This document shows positions 47,667 through 57,496 of a stretch of 64,000 bases of DNA, piece after piece. Source of the DNA: Pseudomonas sp. HR96. GTDB lineage: Bacteria > Pseudomonadota > Gammaproteobacteria > Pseudomonadales > Pseudomonadaceae. The DNA is taken from assembly GCF_034059295.1 (NCBI RefSeq), contig NZ_CP139141.1, forward strand, positions 4,261,001-4,325,000. The letters run 5' to 3'. The notes beneath the pieces are model-generated. The model searched no databases. It saw only the letters and a list, made by a program, of their open reading frames with translations, and was not told where the DNA came from. How positions within the stretch are numbered: position 1 is the stretch's first letter; every line of letters begins with the position of its first letter. A program made the translations under genes and the position numbers.

Positions 47667-47753
47667 GTGGGAAGGGGCCAAGCCCAAGAGCTATTGATCC
47701 CCCTCAAGCTCAGGCCGGCCTTGCGGCCTCTCGGGGGCTACGCCCCCTCCCAC
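47667..47753. repeat. REPIN (degenerate) between gltX and uvrB
   Basis: Two REP sequences in inverted orientation. The right one (about 47713-47753) is close to type A of the 25-26 kb array (GCGGCCTCTCGGGGGCTACG); the left one (GTGGGAAGGGGCCAAGCCC, about 47667-47690) is degenerate. Confidence 0.8.
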
Positions 47754-47776
47754 AGGGGGTCGCCATTTCGATGAAA

Positions 47777-49792
47777 CTACACCTTCAACAACCGCTCGCG
47801 CAGCTTGCCGATTTCGTCGCGCATCTGCGCGGCAGCTTCGAACTCCAGGTCGCGGGCCAGTTGGTACATCTTTTCTTCCAGTTGGCGAATGCGCTTGTTG
47901 ATCTCGCTCGGCGAGCGCAGTTCGGCCTCGTACTTGGCGTTCTCTTCGGCGGCCTTGGCCATGCCCTTGCGCTTCTTGCTGCGCGAACCCGGCACAGTGG
48001 CACCTTCCATGATGTCGGCGACGTCCTTGATCACCCCTTTGGGGGTGATGCCATGCTCCAGGTTGAAGTTGATCTGCTTCTCGCGGCGGCGCTCGGTCTC
48101 GCTGATCGCCCGCTCCATCGAGCCGGTCATGCGGTCGGCGTAGAGAATGGCGCGACCGTTGAGGTTGCGCGCGGCGCGGCCGATGGTCTGGATCATCGAG
48201 CGCTCCGAGCGCAGGAAGCCCTCCTTGTCGGCGTCGAGAATCGCCACCAGCGACACTTCGGGCATGTCCAGGCCCTCGCGCAGCAGGTTGATGCCCACCA
48301 GCACGTCAAAGGTCCCCAGGCGCAGGTCGCGGATGATTTCCACCCGTTCCACGGTGTCGATGTCCGAGTGCAGGTAGCGTACCCGCACGTCATGGTCGGC
48401 CAGGTAATCGGTCAGGTCTTCGGCCATGCGCTTGGTCAGGGTGGTGACCAGCACACGCTCGTCGATGCCGACGTTCTTCTTGATCTCCGACAGCAGATCG
48501 TCGACCTGGGTCAGTGCCGGACGTATTTCTACCTGCGGGTCGACCAGGCCGGTGGGGCGCACCACCATTTCGATGATCCGCCCGGCGTGCTCGGCCTCGT
48601 AGTTGCCCGGCGTCGCCGAGACGAAGATGGTCTGCGGGCTGACCGCCTCCCATTCGTCGAAGCGCATCGGCCGGTTGTCCAGCGCCGAGGGCAGGCGGAA
48701 ACCGTATTCCACCAGGGTTTCCTTGCGCGAGCGGTCGCCTTTATACATGGCGCCGACCTGCGGCACGCTGACGTGGGACTCGTCGATGATCAGCAACGCG
48801 TCGGGCGGCAGGTAATCATAGAGCGTTGGCGGCGGCGCGCCGGCCGGGCGCCCGGAGAGGTAGCGCGAGTAGTTTTCGATGCCGTTGCAGTAGCCCAGTT
48901 CGAGGATCATCTCCAGGTCGAACCGGGTGCGCTGCTCCAGGCGCTGGGCTTCCACCAGTTTATTGCTGTCGCGCAGGTAGGTCAGGCGCTGCTGCAGCTC
49001 TTCCTTGATGCCTTCGATGGCCCCCAGCAGAGTCTCGCGTGGCGTCACGTAGTGGCTCTTGGGGTAGAAGGTGAAGCGCGGCAGCTTGCGGATGACCTCG
49101 CCGGTCAGCGGGTCGAAGGCGGCGATGTTCTCCACTTCGTCGTCGAACAGCTCGATGCGGATGGCCTCCAGGTCCGATTCGGCGGGGAATACGTCGATCA
49201 CGTCGCCGCGCACGCGAAACGTGGCGCGGGCGAAGTCCATCTCGTTGCGGGTGTATTGCAGGTCGGCCAGGCGGCGCAGCAGGGCGCGCTGGTCGAGTTT
49301 GTCGCCGCGGTCCACGTGCAGGACCATCTTCAGGTAGGTTTCCGGGCTGCCCAGGCCGTAGATGCACGACACCGTGGTGACGATGATGGCGTCCTTGCGC
49401 TCCAGCAAGGCCTTGGTCGCCGACAGGCGCATCTGTTCGATGTGGTCGTTGATCGAGGCGTCCTTCTCGATGAAGGTGTCCGACGACGGCACGTAGGCTT
49501 CCGGCTGGTAGTAGTCGTAATAGGAAACGAAATACTCCACGGCATTGTTCGGGAAGAATGCCTTGAATTCGCCGTACAACTGCGCGGCCAGCGTCTTGTT
49601 CGGCGCCAGCACCAAGGTCGGGCGCTGCACCTGGGCGATCACGTTGGCAATGGAGAAGGTCTTGCCCGAGCCGGTCACTCCGAGCAGGGTCTGGTGGGCC
49701 AGGCCGGCCTCGATGCCTTCGACCATCTGACGAATGGCCTCGGGCTGATCGCCGGCAGGCTCGAAGCGCGTGACTAGCTGGAATTCGGACAT
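47777..49792 (-). CDS. uvrB: Excinuclease ABC subunit B
   Basis: 671 residues, the damage-verifying helicase-like subunit of nucleotide excision repair. Walker A is GVTGSGKT at 38-45. The beta-hairpin region ([20 protein letters not shown]), [17 protein letters not shown] and the helicase motifs [23 protein letters not shown] and QTIGRAARN follow. The C-terminal UVR domain ([20 protein letters not shown]) binds UvrC. A LexA-like box overlaps the promoter upstream, suggesting SOS control. Confidence 0.98.
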   Translation of the reverse strand: MSEFQLVTRFEPAGDQPEAIRQMVEGIEAGLAHQTLLGVTGSGKTFSIANVIAQVQRPTLVLAPNKTLAAQLYGEFKAFFPNNAVEYFVSYYDYYQPEAYVPSSDTFIEKDASINDHIEQMRLSATKALLERKDAIIVTTVSCIYGLGSPETYLKMVLHVDRGDKLDQRALLRRLADLQYTRNEMDFARATFRVRGDVIDVFPAESDLEAIRIELFDDEVENIAAFDPLTGEVIRKLPRFTFYPKSHYVTPRETLLGAIEGIKEELQQRLTYLRDSNKLVEAQRLEQRTRFDLEMILELGYCNGIENYSRYLSGRPAGAPPPTLYDYLPPDALLIIDESHVSVPQVGAMYKGDRSRKETLVEYGFRLPSALDNRPMRFDEWEAVSPQTIFVSATPGNYEAEHAGRIIEMVVRPTGLVDPQVEIRPALTQVDDLLSEIKKNVGIDERVLVTTLTKRMAEDLTDYLADHDVRVRYLHSDIDTVERVEIIRDLRLGTFDVLVGINLLREGLDMPEVSLVAILDADKEGFLRSERSMIQTIGRAARNLNGRAILYADRMTGSMERAISETERRREKQINFNLEHGITPKGVIKDVADIMEGATVPGSRSKKRKGMAKAAEENAKYEAELRSPSEINKRIRQLEEKMYQLARDLEFEAAAQMRDEIGKLRERLLKV

Positions 49793-49814
49793 GGCGGGGC
49801 CTCGAGGTGCGGTA

Positions 49815-49856
49815 CTGTATCTTTATACATATAAGGGTTGGCTAGCCATGTTTCAA
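49815..49856 (-). promoter_or_regulatory. uvrB promoter with a LexA-like operator
   Basis: -35 TTGAAA (49851-49856), a 17-bp spacer and -10 TATATG (49828-49833). The -10 is overlapped by CTGTATCTTTATACAT (49815-49830), which fits the LexA box CTGT-N8-ACAG except for the last base. Confidence 0.65.
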
Positions 49857-50066
49857 GGCGTGACGGCAAACGCTGACCAATGCAACTAGCCTGATCGGTG
49901 GAACGCGGGTCGTAAAAAAACCCGGTGAAACCAAGTGCAACCTGTCGCCGTGTCAGGCAACTGTCTCTATACTGACTCCCCGTTTGTGCACCGCTCCAGT
50001 GCATCGGAATGGAGCGGTGGCCGCCTTGCATAACTCCAACCGTCACTCCAACAGAGCCGCGCAAAA

Positions 50067-51263
50067 ATGAGCTTGTTCTCCGCTGTCCAATTGGCACCCC
50101 GCGATCCTATCCTGGGCCTCAACGAAGCATTCAACGCCGACCCACGGGCCACCAAGGTCAACTTGGGCGTAGGCGTGTACTGCAACGAAGAGGGGCGAAT
50201 TCCCCTGCTGCGTGCCGTGGTCCAAGCCGAAACCCAGCGCGTGGCCCAGCATGCCGCTCGCGGCTACCTGCCGATCGATGGCATCGTCGCCTACGACCAG
50301 GCGGTGCAGAAACTGCTGTTCGGCGCCGAGTCGCCACTCCTGGTCAACGGCCAGGTAGTCACTGCGCAAGCCGTTGGCGGCACCGGCGCCCTGAAGATCG
50401 GCGCCGACTTTCTCAAGCAGCTCAACCCCGACGCCGTCGTCGCCATCAGCGATCCGAGCTGGGAAAACCACCGCGCCCTGTTCGAAACGGCCGGCTTCGA
50501 AGTGCGCAACTATCGCTACTATGATGCGACCAGCCACGACGTGAACCGTTCCGGCATGCTCGAAGACCTCGACGCCCTGCCCGCCGGCGCCATTGTCGTG
50601 CTGCACGCCTGCTGCCACAACCCGACCGGCGTCGACCTGACCCCAGCCGACTGGGCCAGGGTGCTGGAAACCGTCAAGGCCAAGGGCCTGGTGCCCTTCC
50701 TCGACATGGCCTACCAGGGTTTCGGCGCCGGCATCCACGAAGACGCCGCCGCTGTACGCCTGTTCGCCGAGTCGGGCCTGAGCTTCTTCGTCTCCAGCTC
50801 GTTCTCCAAGTCCTTCTCGCTGTACGGCGAGCGGGTCGGTGCGCTGTCCATCGTCACCCAGTCGCGCGAAGAAGCCGGTCGCGTGCTGTCCCAGGTCAAA
50901 CGCGTGATCCGCACCAACTACTCCAACCCGCCGACCCACGGTGCCACCATCGTTGCCAGCGTGCTCAACAGCCCCGAGCTGCGCGCCCAGTGGGAAGCCG
51001 AGCTGGGCGAGATGCGCCAGCGCATCCGCGGCATGCGCGAGCAGATGGTCGCCGACCTCGCCGCCCAGGCACCCGACCACGACTTCAGTTTCGTCGCCCG
51101 GCAGAACGGCATGTTCTCCTACTCCGGCCTGAGCGTGGAGCAGGTCGGCCGCCTGCGCAGCGAGTTCGGCATCTACGCGCTGGACACCGGGCGCATCTGT
51201 GTGGCGGCGCTGAACCAGAACAACATCGAGCAGGTGGTCAAGGCTATCGTTGCGGTGCTGTGA
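50067..51263 (+). CDS. Aromatic/aspartate aminotransferase (class I, TyrB/AspC-like)
   Basis: 398 residues, a fold-type I PLP enzyme of the AspC/TyrB subgroup. The PLP lysine is K248 in SSSFSKSFSLYGERVGAL, with NPTG (185-188) and D213-x2-Y216 as other cofactor ligands. It would exchange amino groups between aspartate or aromatic amino acids and 2-oxoglutarate. It is divergent from uvrB with 274 bp between them and ends before tRNA-Asn. Length and sequence do not decide between aspartate and tyrosine as main substrate. Confidence 0.93.
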   Translation: MSLFSAVQLAPRDPILGLNEAFNADPRATKVNLGVGVYCNEEGRIPLLRAVVQAETQRVAQHAARGYLPIDGIVAYDQAVQKLLFGAESPLLVNGQVVTAQAVGGTGALKIGADFLKQLNPDAVVAISDPSWENHRALFETAGFEVRNYRYYDATSHDVNRSGMLEDLDALPAGAIVVLHACCHNPTGVDLTPADWARVLETVKAKGLVPFLDMAYQGFGAGIHEDAAAVRLFAESGLSFFVSSSFSKSFSLYGERVGALSIVTQSREEAGRVLSQVKRVIRTNYSNPPTHGATIVASVLNSPELRAQWEAELGEMRQRIRGMREQMVADLAAQAPDHDFSFVARQNGMFSYSGLSVEQVGRLRSEFGIYALDTGRICVAALNQNNIEQVVKAIVAVL

Positions 51264-51304
51264 CCGCAGTGGCTGACGTGGCCTGCGGTCGCGTCAGCCA
51301 CTGC

Positions 51305-51332
51305 TTGACTTTGCCTTAGCTATCAGTAACAT
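51305..51332 (+). promoter_or_regulatory. Promoter of tRNA-Asn
   Basis: -35 TTGACT (51305-51310), a 16-bp spacer, -10 TAACAT (51327-51332), and the discriminator ACGCGCC; the tRNA begins 12 bp further on. Confidence 0.72.
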
Positions 51333-51343
51333 ACGCGCCAGAT

Positions 51344-51419
51344 TCCGCGATAGCTCAGTCGGTAGAGCAAATGACTGTTAATCATTGGGTCCCAGGTTCG
51401 AGTCCTGGTCGCGGAGCCA
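51344..51419 (+). tRNA. tRNA-Asn (anticodon GTT)
   Basis: 76 nt with encoded CCA, starting TCCGCGATAGCTCAG, with anticodon loop CTGTTAA. It is followed by a terminator and then by an accessory fimbrial operon. Confidence 0.98.
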
Positions 51420-51429
51420 ATATTTCCCC

Positions 51430-51461
51430 AAAGCCCCTCTTTTAGAGGGGCTTTGTCGTTT
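51430..51461 (+). terminator. Terminator of tRNA-Asn
   Basis: 10-bp stem AAAGCCCCTC/GAGGGGCTTT with a 5-nt loop, followed by a T-rich stretch. Confidence 0.85.
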
Positions 51462-51799
51462 CTGCGTCCCGCGAATCTATTCCCCCCCTGCGCAGCAAAA
51501 GGCTACGCGAGCAAGTGTCCTTTCCGACAATCGGGACCGATGCGTCCTGCGTTCGGGGCAAGCCGGCCGCGCCGCCTTTCAGAGGGGCGTTATGGTCGTG
51601 CGCGATAAGCAATTGTCGTGATCGTGGCTCAAACCTCATACGGTAATTTCTCCTACAAATCAAAACGCATTTTCTGAGTGATCCAGCCTGGGTTTCCTAC
51701 AGAAACTGACTCCCGCGCCCAACTCCACAATCCTTCGGCAACTCTTAAAGTATCTTCGCTTCAACTCGAAGCGATCACTACTTCCGAGAGACACTTGCG
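51462..51799 (+). promoter_or_regulatory. Upstream regulatory region of the fimbrial operon
   Basis: 340 bp without a gene. Two similar elements occur, TTTCTCCTACAAAT (51647-51660) and TTTCCTACAGAAA (51693-51705), 46 bp apart, possibly binding sites for a response regulator. A short hairpin TCGCTTC/GAAGCGA (51756-51774) lies in the presumed 5' UTR of the first pilin. I could not fix the -35/-10 with confidence. Confidence 0.45.
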
Positions 51800-52381
51800 A
51801 TGAAAAAAACACTGTTGTTCACTCCGCTGGCCATGTTGCTTGGCGCCAGCCTGGCTCATGCCAACTCCGGCAACATGGCCTTCGAAGGCAGGATCAATGC
51901 GGCCACCTGCATTGTCACCCCCGGGGCCGGCGCTGGCGGTGGTGCCGGCAATATCGCGGTCGACCTGGGCACTGTGGCACTGACGGATGTCGGCAGCGGC
52001 TCCACCATCGGTAGTGGCTCCAGCTCGTTCAGCCTGAACGTCAATTGTGCCGACGGGGTGGCAGGGCTGGATACCGTGCACATGTCCTTCGATCCGCGCT
52101 CCGGCTCCGGCATGGACCCCGACGCCCCAGCGTTGCTGCAGATCGCCAACGCCGGCGCGGCTGAGTCGGCAGTCGGCGTCGGCATCGGCCTCTTCGATGC
52201 CACCGATACCCTTCTGGCGCTCAACGCCAACGGCGTAATCACCGCACCGCTGACAGTGGATGGCGCTGGTGCAGGCACCGCAACCATGCAAGTCAAAGCC
52301 GGTTACATGTTCAACACCGTGGCGAGTCCTCGAGGCGGCGCGGCCGACGGCGTACTCCCTTTCACCCTGAAATACGAGTGA
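51800..52381 (+). CDS. Fimbrial major subunit (type 1 pilin family), first copy
   Basis: 193 residues: a signal peptide (about 1-22, ending AHA), then a pilin domain with the conserved Cys pair (C37 in AATCIVTP and the second in NVNCADG) and a C-terminal beta-zipper ending LPFTLKYE, used for donor-strand exchange with the chaperone. The motif MSFDPRSGSGMDPD is shared with the next gene, so the two pilins are paralogs. It starts a six-gene chaperone-usher operon after tRNA-Asn. The plus-strand orientation and long upstream region suggest the main promoter lies before it. Confidence 0.9.
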   Translation: MKKTLLFTPLAMLLGASLAHANSGNMAFEGRINAATCIVTPGAGAGGGAGNIAVDLGTVALTDVGSGSTIGSGSSSFSLNVNCADGVAGLDTVHMSFDPRSGSGMDPDAPALLQIANAGAAESAVGVGIGLFDATDTLLALNANGVITAPLTVDGAGAGTATMQVKAGYMFNTVASPRGGAADGVLPFTLKYE

Positions 52382-52451
52382 TCCCTACTGCGTTTTCAGG
52401 CGCTCGGCACACCGGGCATTGATGTTCTGTCATTTATCTACCGAGATCTTC

Positions 52452-53021
52452 ATGAAAAAAATCCTTTTGCTGACCACTCTGGCAGTCGCCCTTGGCAGCC
52501 ACGGCCTGGCCCAGGCCAACACTGGCACGATCAATTTCACCGGCAATATCACCACCTCTACCTGTGAAGTTCGCCCAGGTGCCGGTACCGGGGGCAGTTT
52601 GGACAACATTCTCGTGCCTATGGGCGAAGTGTCTTTCCATGACCTGGGCTCTGTGACCGAACCGGTGGGTGGCGCCGTGGCCATCAACCTCGAACTGACG
52701 TGCGATGGTATCGACGACGTGACCGACGTGCGGATGTCCTTCGACCCACGCAGCGGCTCGGGCCTGGATACCGATCCACGCTTGCTGAGCGTCACCACGG
52801 GTGCCGGCGCTGCGGCTGGGGTTGCCGTCGCAATCGTCGATGACAGCAACAACATCGTCAACCTCGGGGCCGGTGAAGGCATCGAGGCCAAGCTGATCAT
52901 CGGCGCCGGCGGCACCGCCACCGCCGACCTGAGCATGCGCGCAGCCTACGTGCTCAACGGCACCGCCCCGGTGCCAGGCGACGCCAACGCCCATATGCCG
53001 TTCACCCTCAGCTACTTCTAG
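52452..53021 (+). CDS. Fimbrial subunit (type 1 pilin family), second copy
   Basis: 189 residues from the ATG at 52452. A signal peptide (about 1-22, ending AQA) is followed by a pilin fold with cysteines in TSTCEVRP and ELTCDG and the terminal MPFTLSYF. It is a paralog of the first pilin (shared MSFDPRSGSGLDTD) but clearly diverged, so it may be a minor or alternative shaft subunit. It lies 70 bp after the first pilin. Confidence 0.88.
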   Translation: MKKILLLTTLAVALGSHGLAQANTGTINFTGNITTSTCEVRPGAGTGGSLDNILVPMGEVSFHDLGSVTEPVGGAVAINLELTCDGIDDVTDVRMSFDPRSGSGLDTDPRLLSVTTGAGAAAGVAVAIVDDSNNIVNLGAGEGIEAKLIIGAGGTATADLSMRAAYVLNGTAPVPGDANAHMPFTLSYF

Positions 53022-53097
53022 ACCCCACTGCATTCGTGGTGCGCTGCGCGCGCCACGAATGTTCATAGATGACCTTTTTTCTGGAGAGGAGTTGGGA

Positions 53098-53862
53098 ATG
53101 CTTCGCAAGACCCGCAACATCGTTGCCTTGGCCGCTGCCTTCGCATTGGCGGAATCTGCCCATGCCGCAATGACGTTGAACACCACCCGTGTGATCTTCG
53201 ACACGCGCTTCAAGGAAGCCAGCCTTGAAGCCTTCAATCGCAGTGGCCAGCCTATCCTGCTGCAATCCTGGCTGGAATCGGATACCGACGCCCAGGCGCC
53301 AGTGCCGTTCGCGGTCAGCCCGCCGTTGGCGAAAATGCCCGGAGAAAGCCGGCAGAAACTTCGAGTGCTATACCAGGGCTCGGGAGTACCTGGCGACCGT
53401 GAATCGGTGTTCTGGCTCAACGTCCAGGAAATACCGCAAAGCAGCCAACAGCAGAATGTGTTGCAGCTGGCGATACGTCAACGCATCAAGGTCTTCTACC
53501 GACCGCCAGGCCTGCAGGGTACGGCCAACGAAGCGCCTGCGCAGGTCGCCTGGCAGCTGGTGTCCACGCCAGCCGGCACCGTGGTCCGCGCGCACAACCC
53601 TTCGGCTTATCACGTCAACCTGGCCCAGCTGAAGCTGGCAGCCAGCGGTTATGCCGGCGAGATGACCGAGAGCCTGATGATACGACCCGGCGAAACCCGG
53701 GACATCGCCATCAACGTTCCGGCTCCGCGCACCCAGGTGCGCCTGGACGTGCGCACGATCAACGATTTCGGTGCCAGCGTGGCCCACTCGGGCCAGGTCA
53801 ATTTTACCGGGACGAGCCATGTCGCGGCCGGCAACGCCAGCACCGACAACTCCAACCCGTGA
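53098..53862 (+). CDS. Periplasmic fimbrial chaperone (PapD-like), first
   Basis: 254 residues from the ATG at 53098 (GGAGAGGAG upstream). A signal peptide to about residue 24 (AHA) is followed by two Ig-like domains. The chaperone landmarks are the first-strand TRVIFD, the middle-strand RESVFWLNVQEIP and RIKVFYRPPGL, which holds the subunit-anchoring Lys. It hands subunits to the usher. It ends 64 bp before the usher gene. Confidence 0.93.
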   Translation: MLRKTRNIVALAAAFALAESAHAAMTLNTTRVIFDTRFKEASLEAFNRSGQPILLQSWLESDTDAQAPVPFAVSPPLAKMPGESRQKLRVLYQGSGVPGDRESVFWLNVQEIPQSSQQQNVLQLAIRQRIKVFYRPPGLQGTANEAPAQVAWQLVSTPAGTVVRAHNPSAYHVNLAQLKLAASGYAGEMTESLMIRPGETRDIAINVPAPRTQVRLDVRTINDFGASVAHSGQVNFTGTSHVAAGNASTDNSNP

Positions 53863-53925
53863 TTCTCAACCCATCTCTACCGTGTGCCAGGAGGGCTGAC
53901 GGTTGCCTGCCGCGAGTCGATCTGC

Positions 53926-56466
53926 ATGAGCAATAACCTCCCATTCATCGCTTCCTCCACAGCCGTTCTGCCGTTGGGAACTCTCTGCCTGGCCTTGGCG
54001 CCGGCCAGCGCGACCCTGGCCTATGCCCAGACGCTGCCCGAAGTCACCGAGGAGCGGCGAGCCAGCGCCCCTGTGGGTTTCAATACGCGCTTTCTTTTTG
54101 GCAATGGCCAGGACGTGGACCTGCAGGCCTTTCTGGAGGGCAGCCAGGTCGCGGCGGGTGTGTATCGCGTCGACGTCACGGTGAATCGCGAGTCCATTGG
54201 CCGCCACGACGTGCGTTTTGCGCCCGCCCCTGGCAGCGATGAGGTGCAGGCGTGCCTGCTCCCGGAATTGCTCGAGCTGAGCGCCATCGATCTGGTCGCG
54301 CTTGAACGCCGAGGACTGATCGACCTCAGTGCAACCGACACCTGCATCCGCTTGCCCGAGGTCATCGCATTCAGCACGGTGGACTACAACCCCAATGCGC
54401 TGACCCTGAAGATCAGCGTGCCGCAAGCCTCCATCACCCGCCGCAATCGGGGTTATATCGATCCCTCGCTCTGGGACAGCGGCGTCACTGCCGGTTTCAT
54501 CAACTACGGCCTGAGTGTGCGTCACGGCCGCAACCAGGGGCAAAAATCCGAAGCTGCAACACTGACCACCTTCAATGGTTTCAACATTGGGCCCTGGCGG
54601 CTGCGCAACCAGTCCACTTTGCACACCGCGACCCACACCGCTTCGGACTTCTCAAGCAACCGCACCTATGCCGAACGCGACATAACGCCTTGGAAAAGCC
54701 AGCTGGCTGTAGGCGACACCTATGACACCACGCAAATCTTTGACAGCATTCGCTTTCGAGGGGTATCGCTGCGCTCCGACGACGCCATGCTGCCCGACAG
54801 CCAGCGCGGATACGCGCCGGTCATCCGCGGCACAGCGGAAACCAACGCCACGGTAGAGGTCCGGCAGAACAATTTTCTGCTCCTGAGCACCAACGTATCG
54901 CCCGGGCCCTTCGAGCTGACCGAGATCTTCCCCAGTGGCTCGAACGGTGACCTGGAGATCACCATCGTCGAGGCTGACGGTCGGCGCCGGCAGTTCACCC
55001 AGAGCTTCTCGGTATTGCCGCGGATGGTCCGCGAAGGCATGCTCAAGCACACCCTGGCGGCGGGCAAGGTCGCCAGCAACAACACCGACCAGGCCGAACC
55101 TGGCTTCGTGTCTGGCACCCTGACCTACGGCCTGCTGGCCGACACCACGGTCTATGGCGGGCTGCAGTGGGCCGACGCCTACAAGGCGCACAACATCGGG
55201 TTGACCTTCAACACCCCCATCGGGGCGATCTCTTCCGACGTCACCCGCTCGCAAAGCGAGGTACAGGGCAGGCAAAAAGTGGGGGCCAGCTCGCGCCTGC
55301 TGTATGCGCGAACCTTGCACAGCACCAACACCTCGCTGGTGCTGTCGAGCTACCGTTACTCCACCGAAAATTATCGGTCGTTGAACGAGCACGTCAACGA
55401 CGTCAGTTTTCCTCACCGTGCGACAGGAGTTGGCCGGGCCCGCTCACGTTTTGATGCCACCGTGAACCAATCCCTGGGCAGAGCGCAGGGCTCGCTGTAC
55501 CTGACCAACATTCAACAGCGCTATTGGAACCTGCCTGGCGGATCACAAAGCCTGCAGGCAGGCTATTCGAACAACTGGAAGGACCTGACCTATAACCTTT
55601 CTGTCAGCCGCGACAAGAACCCTCAAGGCATGAACGGCGAAGGCGATACTCGTTTCATGCTGTCCCTGAGCCTGCCGCTGCACGGCTATGGTCGAAATAC
55701 CCGCCTGACCTCGACAACCAACACCCGTAGCAACGGCGACTACCAAACCAACGACGGCCTCTCCGGCTCGGCCCCCTACGCCGACACCACCTACTCGCTG
55801 ACGGCGGGGCACGACCGTCACGGGGGCAGCTCGGGTTCGGCTTCCGGCCACAGCCGTACTGATGCCGCGGCCTTCAATGCCGGCCTCTCCGTAGGGCGCG
55901 ATTACGAAAACTACAACGCAGGCATCAGTGGCTCGATCGTGGCCCACGCTGGCGGCATCAATCTTGGTCACACGGTAGGCGAAACCTTCGCCCTGATCGA
56001 AGCCGCCGGCGTGCCGAATGCCCCGATCTCCGGCTATGAATCGGTGACGACCGGTCAAAACGGCTTCGCCATTGTTCCCCATGTGACCGCGTACCGCTCC
56101 AACTGGATCGGCCTGGACACTCGAGATCTCGGCCCCGATGTGGAAATCGAAACTTCGAGCCAGCAGGTCATCCCCCGACGCGGTTCGGTGACCCAAGCGT
56201 CCTTCACCACCAAGCAAGGGCGCCGGGTGCAATTCAGCCTGCAGGATGCGCAGGGACGGCCGCTGCCGTTTGGCGCCGTTGTTGTAAATGATGCTTACGA
56301 GACACTGGCCGTAGTCGACCCCATGGGTCGCGCATTGATGCTTGTCGATAGTGACAAAGGACACCTGAAAGTGAAGCGGGGGAATGAGGAATGTGATCTG
56401 ACGTTCAACCTTCCGCCCAAATCCGCAGAAGCGTTCTACGAAGAAATAACTGTTGTCTGCCAATGA
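53926..56466 (+). CDS. Outer-membrane fimbrial usher
   Basis: 846 residues from the ATG at 53926; an in-frame GTG at 53884 exists but the ATG gives a proper signal peptide (cleavage near YAQ). The N-terminal chaperone-binding domain begins FNTRFLFGNGQDVDLQAF, a 24-strand beta-barrel follows (WDSGVTAGFINYGLSVRHG and on), and the C-terminal domains carry a Cys pair (EECDL and ITVVC at the end). It secretes and assembles the fimbria through the outer membrane. The Shine-Dalgarno of the chosen start is weak. Confidence 0.95.
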   Translation: MSNNLPFIASSTAVLPLGTLCLALAPASATLAYAQTLPEVTEERRASAPVGFNTRFLFGNGQDVDLQAFLEGSQVAAGVYRVDVTVNRESIGRHDVRFAPAPGSDEVQACLLPELLELSAIDLVALERRGLIDLSATDTCIRLPEVIAFSTVDYNPNALTLKISVPQASITRRNRGYIDPSLWDSGVTAGFINYGLSVRHGRNQGQKSEAATLTTFNGFNIGPWRLRNQSTLHTATHTASDFSSNRTYAERDITPWKSQLAVGDTYDTTQIFDSIRFRGVSLRSDDAMLPDSQRGYAPVIRGTAETNATVEVRQNNFLLLSTNVSPGPFELTEIFPSGSNGDLEITIVEADGRRRQFTQSFSVLPRMVREGMLKHTLAAGKVASNNTDQAEPGFVSGTLTYGLLADTTVYGGLQWADAYKAHNIGLTFNTPIGAISSDVTRSQSEVQGRQKVGASSRLLYARTLHSTNTSLVLSSYRYSTENYRSLNEHVNDVSFPHRATGVGRARSRFDATVNQSLGRAQGSLYLTNIQQRYWNLPGGSQSLQAGYSNNWKDLTYNLSVSRDKNPQGMNGEGDTRFMLSLSLPLHGYGRNTRLTSTTNTRSNGDYQTNDGLSGSAPYADTTYSLTAGHDRHGGSSGSASGHSRTDAAAFNAGLSVGRDYENYNAGISGSIVAHAGGINLGHTVGETFALIEAAGVPNAPISGYESVTTGQNGFAIVPHVTAYRSNWIGLDTRDLGPDVEIETSSQQVIPRRGSVTQASFTTKQGRRVQFSLQDAQGRPLPFGAVVVNDAYETLAVVDPMGRALMLVDSDKGHLKVKRGNEECDLTFNLPPKSAEAFYEEITVVCQ

Positions 56467-56530
56467 CTTTGTTTCACTTGCGGCCCGCTTGCTCTGTTGG
56501 CGCGGCGCTCAACCACTCAAGGGTTTCAAG

Positions 56531-57496
56531 ATGAGCATCACCAAGTCCTCCATGACGCTTTCGGCAGTGCTGGGTCTGCTGGCCGCAATGGCCAGCCCTG
56601 ATGCCCAGGCTATCCCCATTGGCGTCTGCGACATTGTCCGCACGAATGCCCAATCGTATTTTCTGCCTTCTTACGGGATGTACAGTCACTTGGGTTGGAC
56701 TCGCCTGGATTTCCGGCTGACCTGCCCAAGCAGTATCCCCTTTCTTGATACGGCCAAGATATTGCCCCAGGCGCATTGGGCGCATTATCCTGGATACTGC
56801 GTCGGCAGTCCGTACGGGTATGGTTTTCGCATGCGCTATGACGTCGACTGTCGGCACGCCACTTCCCCTGAGATTCCTGGCTCTCAGGGGTGGTTTGCAG
56901 GTGGTGTCCGCAACTTCAGTGTGCACTTCGATTGGTACGACGCTGCCGGCCCTGGACCGGGGCGACACACCCCGCAACCGGGCGTCAGCCCATACACCAT
57001 TGGCATTCAATACTGGCTGGCCGGGCGCTATCATCACCAGTACGCAAGCGCCATGGGCGGCTGGGGTGAACAGACCATCAGCAGTTGCTCGCTGACCAGC
57101 CGCAATGTGCCGGTCGACTTCGGTCGCTCGGCGGCACCCGGAGACGAACGCCCCTTCTCCATCATCTACGGTAGCTGCACGGATCAAGCCGACGCCGAGC
57201 GCTACAACGACGCCATCTCCCTGCGCTTCACCTCGGCGCAGATCAATCCCGATGGCTCACTGAACAACAGCAACTGCGGCGATTGCGCAAGCGGTGTGCG
57301 CATCGCCATCCAGGACAGCAACGGCACCCCTATCCCTCTCACTGCGAACTACAAACTCAACACCAACCCAGGTCGACTGATTGACGCCGGGGGCGTTCGC
57401 TATGAATTTCTGGCGCAGCTGCAAGACAAGCCGGGGGAAAGCAAAAAAGCCGGCCGAATAGACACCCAATTGGTGTTTGAAACCATTATGGAATAA
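56531..57496 (+). CDS. Fimbrial tip adhesin, two-domain
   Basis: 321 residues from the ATG at 56531. A signal peptide (about 1-27) leads to an N-terminal domain rich in Cys, Tyr, Trp and His (about 28-200) with no close match I recognise, and a C-terminal pilin domain (about 205-321; SCSLTSRNVPVDFG and the end IDTQLVFETIM). The layout (receptor domain plus pilin domain, one per operon) is that of FimH-like tip adhesins. The ligand is not predictable. The stop shares a base with the start of the next chaperone gene (TAATG). Confidence 0.85.
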   Translation: MSITKSSMTLSAVLGLLAAMASPDAQAIPIGVCDIVRTNAQSYFLPSYGMYSHLGWTRLDFRLTCPSSIPFLDTAKILPQAHWAHYPGYCVGSPYGYGFRMRYDVDCRHATSPEIPGSQGWFAGGVRNFSVHFDWYDAAGPGPGRHTPQPGVSPYTIGIQYWLAGRYHHQYASAMGGWGEQTISSCSLTSRNVPVDFGRSAAPGDERPFSIIYGSCTDQADAERYNDAISLRFTSAQINPDGSLNNSNCGDCASGVRIAIQDSNGTPIPLTANYKLNTNPGRLIDAGGVRYEFLAQLQDKPGESKKAGRIDTQLVFETIME

